Assembly: GCA_017463985.1 (NCBI GenBank)
Contig: JAFUEH010000035.1
Location: 1-38,376 of the forward strand
Length of the DNA stretch: 38,376 nucleotides
Source of the DNA: Eubacterium sp.
Lineage (GTDB): Bacteria > Bacillota > Clostridia > Oscillospirales > Acutalibacteraceae
Reading direction: 5' to 3'
Shown piece by piece: positions 33,617-38,376 of the stretch (the stretch's first letter is position 1; every line of letters starts with the position of its first letter). The notes beneath the pieces were generated by a model. That model did no database searches and had not been told where the DNA came from. It saw only the letters and a program-made list of their open reading frames with translations. The position numbers were made by a program, and so were the translations under genes.

Positions 33617-33850
33617 ATGACGGTGAGACGTAAGGAATCGGAGCAGCTGCTGTTAGAAAATGCACGGCTGAAGGCCGCTTTGAACGAGGCGGAGTTTGAG
33701 TGCGAGCGGCTGACGATCATCAATTCCAATCTGGAACGCCAGCTGGAGGAAGCCAACCGAGAGCTGGAAAAGAATATTGAGGTGCTGCAGTCGCTGAAGC
33801 ATGAAATTGAAGGGATTGTGCAATCGCTGACCGATACAAACCATAACTAA
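33617..33850 (+). CDS. Small all-helical coiled-coil protein, function unknown
   Basis: 77 residues, predicted as one long coiled coil with heptads of Leu and Ile from residue 9 to about 70, rich in Glu, Asn and Arg. There is no signal, membrane helix or catalytic motif. The ATG follows GAGGAA. It lies 20 nt behind the second parvulin, so it is probably co-transcribed, and is closed by a terminator. Proximity to yabPQ-divIC could suggest a division or sporulation role, but that is only context. Confidence 0.7.
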   Translation: MTVRRKESEQLLLENARLKAALNEAEFECERLTIINSNLERQLEEANRELEKNIEVLQSLKHEIEGIVQSLTDTNHN

Positions 33851-33864
33851 TCTTATCATGAATC

Positions 33865-33901
33865 CACCCGGTAAAGCATATACTTTATCGGGTGATTTTT
33901 T
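33865..33901 (+). terminator. Intrinsic terminator directly before yabP
   Basis: CACCCGGTAAAG (33865-33876) and CTTTATCGGGTG (33883-33894) pair with one G-U, a 6-nt loop and six T. It ends 12 nt before the yabP ATG. CATATACT (33877-33884) in the loop matches seven of eight positions of the sporulation sigma-E/K -10 consensus (CATACAHT), but no good -35 was found. Confidence 0.85.
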
Positions 33902-33913
33902 ATGCAGGAGTCA

Positions 33914-34174
33914 ATGATTCAAAAAAAGCATACTGTCTATGCGGAAAATCGGGAGCTGCTGGAGCTGGAGGGCGTTAATGACGTCGGCGCGTTTAACGAG
34001 GAGGAGATCACGGCCCGCTGCGACTGCGGCAGCATTTTGATTAAAGGGAACGGACTGCACATCGAGGTGCTTGACCTGGATAGCGGTAAGCTAAAAATCA
34101 AAGGCAAGGTGACGGCGCTGGTGTATAGCGACAGTGTCAGCACCAAGGGTTTGCTGGGGAGGCTGTTTTCATAG
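33914..34174 (+). CDS. yabP: Sporulation protein YabP
   Basis: About 86 residues, beta-rich. Family features are the early ENRELLELEGVNDV segment, a turn with CGSILIKGNGLHIEVLDLDSG, and GKVTALVYSD near the end. In Bacillus, YabP is a mother-cell sporulation protein made under sigma-E and needed for spore coat and cortex assembly with YabQ. I chose the ATG at 33914 because AGGAG (33906-33910) precedes it, though the spacing is only 3 nt; an ATG at 33902 has only the terminator T tract upstream. The stop TAG (34172-34174) overlaps the proposed yabQ start. Confidence 0.88.
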   Translation: MIQKKHTVYAENRELLELEGVNDVGAFNEEEITARCDCGSILIKGNGLHIEVLDLDSGKLKIKGKVTALVYSDSVSTKGLLGRLFS

Positions 34175-34539
34175 CGGCGTCCACGCCGGCGTTTCTGCTG
34201 CTGGGCGTTGCTGTCGGCCTTTCGTATGATGTCGTGCTGTTTGTCCAGCGTTTGCTTGGTTCCGCCGTCGTAAAGCACCTGCTGGATTTTTTGATTGCTG
34301 TTGCGTGGGGGCTGGCGTATGTGTGCTGCCTGATCGCTTATGCCGGCGGCAGCTTCCGCGGAGAATACCTGCTGCTGTGCGGCGGCGGTGTTGTTATCTA
34401 TTTGATAACAATTCACCGCGTTATTAACCCTGTTTTGTTATTTATCACAAAACCGTTTCAACGTTTGCGTGCGCAGCTCCGGAAAAAATTAAAAAAGAGT
34501 AAAAAAAGATTTAAAAAGGTATTGCATTTCAGTAAATAA
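34171..34539 (+). CDS. yabQ: Sporulation membrane protein YabQ, noncanonical start
   Basis: About 122 residues with three hydrophobic segments (near 9-24, 37-57 and 67-87) and a very basic C-terminal tail (KKLKKSKKRFKK). The order after yabP and before divIC, and the N-terminal FLLLGVAVGLSYDVV pattern, fit YabQ, a spore cortex protein. The frame is open from a TAG at 34126. The first ordinary start is GTG at 34234, which would delete the first membrane helix. The best candidate is ATA at 34171: GGGGAGG (34156-34162) lies 8 nt upstream and the ATAG overlaps the yabP stop. ATA is a rare initiator, so the exact start is uncertain. Confidence 0.75.
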   Translation: MAASTPAFLLLGVAVGLSYDVVLFVQRLLGSAVVKHLLDFLIAVAWGLAYVCCLIAYAGGSFRGEYLLLCGGGVVIYLITIHRVINPVLLFITKPFQRLRAQLRKKLKKSKKRFKKVLHFSK

Positions 34540-34551
34540 ATATATTATAAT
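34522..34551 (+). promoter_or_regulatory. Promoter of divIC inside the end of yabQ
   Basis: TTGCAT (34522-34527), 18 nt, TATAAT (34546-34551), overlapping the last codons of yabQ. It would let divIC be made in vegetative cells independently of the sporulation genes. Confidence 0.65.
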
Positions 34552-34598
34552 ATATATGTTATTTAGTGGGCAGAATCGGAAAGGGGCGTGCGTTCAGC

Positions 34599-34904
34599 AT
34601 GAAAGCAGGTATGAAAAGTATCAGCAAGAAGTCACTGATCAAGGGCGTTGTGATCGTCCTGTTTGCGGCGCTTGTGCTTTATTGTTCTTTTTCTCTTTTT
34701 TCTAATTATGCCGACATCAGCCGCTTGAAGGCGCAGGCTGCGGAATATGACGCGGAGTACGAGCAGCAGCTGGCAGAAAATGAAAAAATCAAAGCGATCC
34801 TTGATTCCGATAATTTGGATGATTATATCGAACAGAAGGCCAGGGAGAAGGGTTATGCCAAGGACGACGAAATGGTGTTCTACGATATTTCTTCCAGTAA
34901 ATAA
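34599..34904 (+). CDS. divIC: DivIC/FtsB-family septum formation protein
   Basis: About 101 residues. A basic cytosolic N-terminus, one transmembrane helix (about 14-32), then a coiled coil (ISRLKAQAAEYDAEYEQQLAENEKIKA) and a short C-terminal domain with DYIEQKAREKGYAKDDEMVFY. This is the typical DivIC/FtsB layout; the family connects FtsL and the PBP complex at the septum. The start is uncertain: ATG 34599 follows AAGGGG with 12 nt spacing; ATG 34611 and GTG 34566 are in frame. The position after yabQ matches Bacillus. Confidence 0.9.
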   Translation: MKAGMKSISKKSLIKGVVIVLFAALVLYCSFSLFSNYADISRLKAQAAEYDAEYEQQLAENEKIKAILDSDNLDDYIEQKAREKGYAKDDEMVFYDISSSK

Positions 34905-34913
34905 GATAAGAAT

Positions 34914-34940
34914 AAGAGGGCTTGTCCCTCTTTATTTTTT
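34914..34940 (+). terminator. Intrinsic terminator after divIC
   Basis: AAGAGGG (34914-34920) and CCCTCTT (34926-34932), a 5-nt loop, then TATTTTTT. It separates divIC from the methyltransferase. Confidence 0.8.
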
Positions 34941-34950
34941 ATGCCGCTTG

Positions 34951-34959
34951 TGGTATGAT
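34951..34959 (+). promoter_or_regulatory. Extended -10 promoter of the methyltransferase gene
   Basis: TGG directly before TATGAT (34954-34959) gives an extended -10. The -35 region is in the preceding terminator and only weakly matches (TTTATT at 34931-34936). It lies about 30 nt upstream of the ATG. Confidence 0.5.
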
Positions 34960-34988
34960 AGTGACAATTGTGATTGCGAGGTGGCGAT

Positions 34989-36104
34989 ATGAAATTATGG
35001 ATGACAGCGCCGTGCCTGCTCGGCTTAGAGGGTCCGGTGGCGGAGGAACTGAAAATGCTCGGCGCAGACAACGTGCGCGCAGAAAATGCACGGGTGTTCT
35101 TTGAGGGCGATGAAACAGTCTTGGCCAGAGCCAATATCTGGTCACGCTTCAGTGAGCGTATCCTGATCGTGCTGGATCGCTTTTTTGCAACGAGCTTTGA
35201 GGAGTTGTTTCAGGCGGTGAAGGCGCTGCCGTGGTCAGATTATATCGGCGCAAAGGATACTTTTCCGGTGAAGGGCTTTTCGCTGCAAAGTCAGCTCCAT
35301 TCTGTGCCGGATTGCCAAAAAATCATCAAAAAAGCGATTGTTGAATCGCTCAAGGAGGACTACGGGATTAACTGGTTTGAGGAAACAGGACCGGTGCATC
35401 AGGTACAGTTTTCCGTTATGAAGGATGAGGTAACCGTGATGCTGGACACCTCCGGCGCAGGACTGCACAAGCGCGGCTACCGCCCTGTCGGCAATGATGC
35501 GCCAATACGTGAAACGCTAGCGGCGGCGATGTGCTCGCTGTCCCGTCTGCGCCACTACCACACGCTGTACGACCCTTGCTGCGGCAGCGGCACCGTGCTG
35601 ATTGAAGGCGCGCTGCTGGCGAACAATATCGCACCGGGCATTAACCGTAATTTTGCGGTGGACCGGTGGGGACTGATTCCCGAAAGCGTCTGGCGGAGCG
35701 AACGGGAGCGCTGCCATGATTTGATCAAAAAGGATACGGATTTTGTGGCCTTTGGCGCTGATATTGACGCGCACGCACTGGGGCTGACGGCCGCAAATGC
35801 CAAGCGGATTCATGTTGACCGCTTTTTGCGTCTCTCTGAGCAGGATGTGCGCCGCTTTGAACCGACAACGGAAAAGGGAACACTGGTAACGAATCCTCCC
35901 TACGGTGAGCGGATGCTGGATGTCCGCGAGGCGGAAGCGATTTACCGCGCGATGGGTGAACGCTTTATTGCCAAAAGAGGATGGTCTTACGGTATTATTT
36001 CACCGGATGAGGCGTTTGAAAAATGCTTCGGCAGAAAGGCGGACAAGCGCCGTAAGCTCTACAACGGTATGATTAAATGCCAGTATTATATGTATTTCAA
36101 ATAA
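34989..36104 (+). CDS. THUMP-domain 23S rRNA guanine-N2 methyltransferase (RlmL/YpsC-like)
   Basis: 371 residues. The N-terminal half is a THUMP RNA-binding domain (to about 160). The C-terminal half is a class I methyltransferase: the SAM motif near 195 (DPCCGSG), an acidic end of strand 2 (GADID) and the catalytic N302-P-P-Y-G-E-R. The family methylates N2 of guanines in 23S rRNA; this is the single-domain form seen in Firmicutes, not the RlmL/RlmK fusion. The ATG follows GCGAGGTGG. Target position is not predictable here. Confidence 0.92.
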   Translation: MKLWMTAPCLLGLEGPVAEELKMLGADNVRAENARVFFEGDETVLARANIWSRFSERILIVLDRFFATSFEELFQAVKALPWSDYIGAKDTFPVKGFSLQSQLHSVPDCQKIIKKAIVESLKEDYGINWFEETGPVHQVQFSVMKDEVTVMLDTSGAGLHKRGYRPVGNDAPIRETLAAAMCSLSRLRHYHTLYDPCCGSGTVLIEGALLANNIAPGINRNFAVDRWGLIPESVWRSERERCHDLIKKDTDFVAFGADIDAHALGLTAANAKRIHVDRFLRLSEQDVRRFEPTTEKGTLVTNPPYGERMLDVREAEAIYRAMGERFIAKRGWSYGIISPDEAFEKCFGRKADKRRKLYNGMIKCQYYMYFK

Positions 36105-36155
36105 CATATATATAGATATAAATCAGTATATTTTTTTAATATTTTGTGAATCCTA

Positions 36156-36183
36156 TTGACAAATAGGAAAAAGCTGGTAAAAT
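36156..36183 (+). promoter_or_regulatory. Sigma-A promoter of groESL
   Basis: TTGACA (36156-36161), 16 nt, TAAAAT (36178-36183), with TGG before the -10. It lies directly upstream of the CIRCE operator. The stretch 36105-36150 is AT-rich and holds no gene. Confidence 0.8.
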
Positions 36184-36187
36184 AAAG

Positions 36188-36214
36188 TTAGCACTCAAGA
36201 GACAAGAGTGCTAA
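36188..36214. promoter_or_regulatory. CIRCE operator (HrcA binding site)
   Basis: TTAGCACTC (36188-36196), nine spacer bases, GAGTGCTAA (36206-36214). This matches the CIRCE consensus in all 18 positions and lies over the transcription start. It implies HrcA repression of groESL relieved on heat shock. hrcA itself is not in the window. Confidence 0.97.
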
Positions 36215-36245
36215 AATGCGAAATTTATTGAAGAGGTGACATAAA

Positions 36246-36518
36246 ATGACCATTAAACCATTGGCTGACAGAGTATTGCTCAAGGCTGTTGAAGCGGAGG
36301 AGACCACTGCGTCCGGTCTGATCCTTGCAGCTTCTGCACAGGAAAAGCCGGAGGTATCCGAGGTGATCGCCGTCGGTCCCGGCACTGACGAACATCCGAT
36401 GACCGTTGCTGTGGGTGACAAGGTGATCATCAGTAAGTATTCCGGTACACAGGTGAAGCTGGACGGTACAGAGTACACGATCAGCGAAATCAAAGATATT
36501 TTAGCAATTGTAGAATAA
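36246..36518 (+). CDS. groES: Co-chaperonin GroES
   Basis: 90 residues, full length. IKPLADRVLLKAVEAEE begins the beta barrel. The mobile loop that docks on GroEL (residues about 15-30, TTASGLIL) is present, as is GDKVIISKYSGTQVK. The ATG follows GAGGTGAC. It is followed 20 nt later by groEL. Confidence 0.97.
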   Translation: MTIKPLADRVLLKAVEAEETTASGLILAASAQEKPEVSEVIAVGPGTDEHPMTVAVGDKVIISKYSGTQVKLDGTEYTISEIKDILAIVE

Positions 36519-36526
36519 GCAAATAG

Positions 36527-38176
<1,650 letters not shown>

Positions 38177-38204
38177 TCCATTCTGACAGAATGTATGAAT
38201 TAGT

Positions 38205-38235
38205 AAAAAAGAACGGCGATGCCGTTCTTTTTTTT
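38205..38235 (+). terminator. Intrinsic terminator of groESL
   Basis: GAACGGC (38211-38217) and GCCGTTC (38221-38227) with flanking A6 and T8 that lengthen the stem. It ends the groESL unit 29 nt after the stop codon. A small extra inverted repeat (CATTCT/AGAATG, 38179-38193) precedes it. Confidence 0.88.
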
Positions 38236-38286
38236 GGACTCTATGTCAAATGTTGGGGTAAGCAAAAAATAAAGACGAAGAAGGAT

Positions 38287-38322
38287 AACACAGCAATGGC
38301 TGAATTCAGCCATTGCTGTGTT
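38287..38322. repeat. 36-bp perfect palindrome without a loop
   Basis: Positions 38287-38304 are the exact reverse complement of 38305-38322, centred on GAATTC. As RNA this gives a stem of up to 18 bp with a minimal loop. Neither side has a proper T run, although read leftward it is followed by a T/C-rich stretch with TATTTTTT at about 38271-38264. It lies just behind the presumed end of a leftward gene, so it may be that gene's terminator. Confidence 0.8.
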
Positions 38323-38328
38323 CGCCGT

Positions 38329-38376
38329 TTAAGGGGCAAACATAAGCAGAATTCTGATTCTAAAACGGTCAAAGCG
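38329..38376 (-). CDS. Possible 3' end of a leftward gene (partial)
   Basis: On the minus strand a frame is open from the window edge to TAA at 38331-38329, giving 15 residues that end LLMFAP. The palindrome at 38322-38287 starts 6 nt later, as a terminator would. The fragment is too short to identify, and an open frame of this length can occur by chance. Confidence 0.25.
   Translation of the reverse strand, partial: RFDRFRIRILLMFAP

Noticed and set aside
36105-36150. AT-only stem (ATATA/TATAT) followed by seven T after the methyltransferase gene.
   Set aside because: A 5-bp AT stem is too weak to call a terminator.

Overview
The window looks like a chromosomal core region of a spore-forming, low-to-mid GC Firmicute, most likely a Clostridia member of the Ruminococcaceae/Oscillospirales type. 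The evidence is a PolC-type replicative polymerase, a perfect CIRCE operator before groESL, short-form HisG with HisZ, the sporulation pair yabP-yabQ next to divIC, HemZ, a long bifunctional Rel, and strong AGGAGG-type ribosome binding sites. I see no prophage, insertion sequence, CRISPR array, rRNA or tRNA. Taxonomy is inferred from gene content only.

Layout. 1-2279: the first codons of a leftward gene, a leftward zinc-ribbon membrane protein, and a divergent rightward pair (a three-helix membrane protein and a HIT protein). 2458-12554: one long rightward unit, pyrH-frr-uppS-cdsA-dxr-rseP-ispG-polC, joining UMP phosphorylation, ribosome recycling, the MEP isoprenoid route, the lipid carrier and phospholipid precursors, intramembrane proteolysis and DNA replication. 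12567-24271: a second tightly packed unit, hisZG-hisD-hisB-hisA-hisI-hisE followed without a visible terminator by recJ, rel, dtd, an MBL hydrolase and hemZ. 24312-28089: a coiled-coil protein, a SpoVB/YabM-like flippase, mazG, HU and rqcP (yabO). 28143-29486: a leftward O-antigen-ligase-like protein. 29639-34904: two tandem membrane-anchored parvulins, a small coiled-coil protein, yabP, yabQ and divIC. 34989-38176: a THUMP-type 23S rRNA methyltransferase and groES-groEL. The order flippase-mazG-(hup)-rqcP ... yabP-yabQ-divIC is the Bacillus yabM-yabN-yabO-yabP-yabQ-divIC block, here split by the ligase and the parvulins.

Main points of interest. PolC has no DEDD proofreading exonuclease where PolC normally carries it, while its PHP metal ligands look intact. 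HisZ and HisG are one polypeptide. The hisZG promoter is overlaid by a perfect 16-bp inverted repeat that looks like an operator. The his cluster lacks hisC, hisH and hisF and runs into recJ-rel. yabQ has no ATG/GTG/TTG start at the position expected from homology, and an ATA overlapping the yabP stop is the best candidate. In three places an intrinsic terminator ends 11-13 nt before the next start codon. RseP has Trp for the second Gly of its LDGG motif. A 36-bp loopless palindrome lies beyond groEL. All of these are read from sequence; no searches were run.
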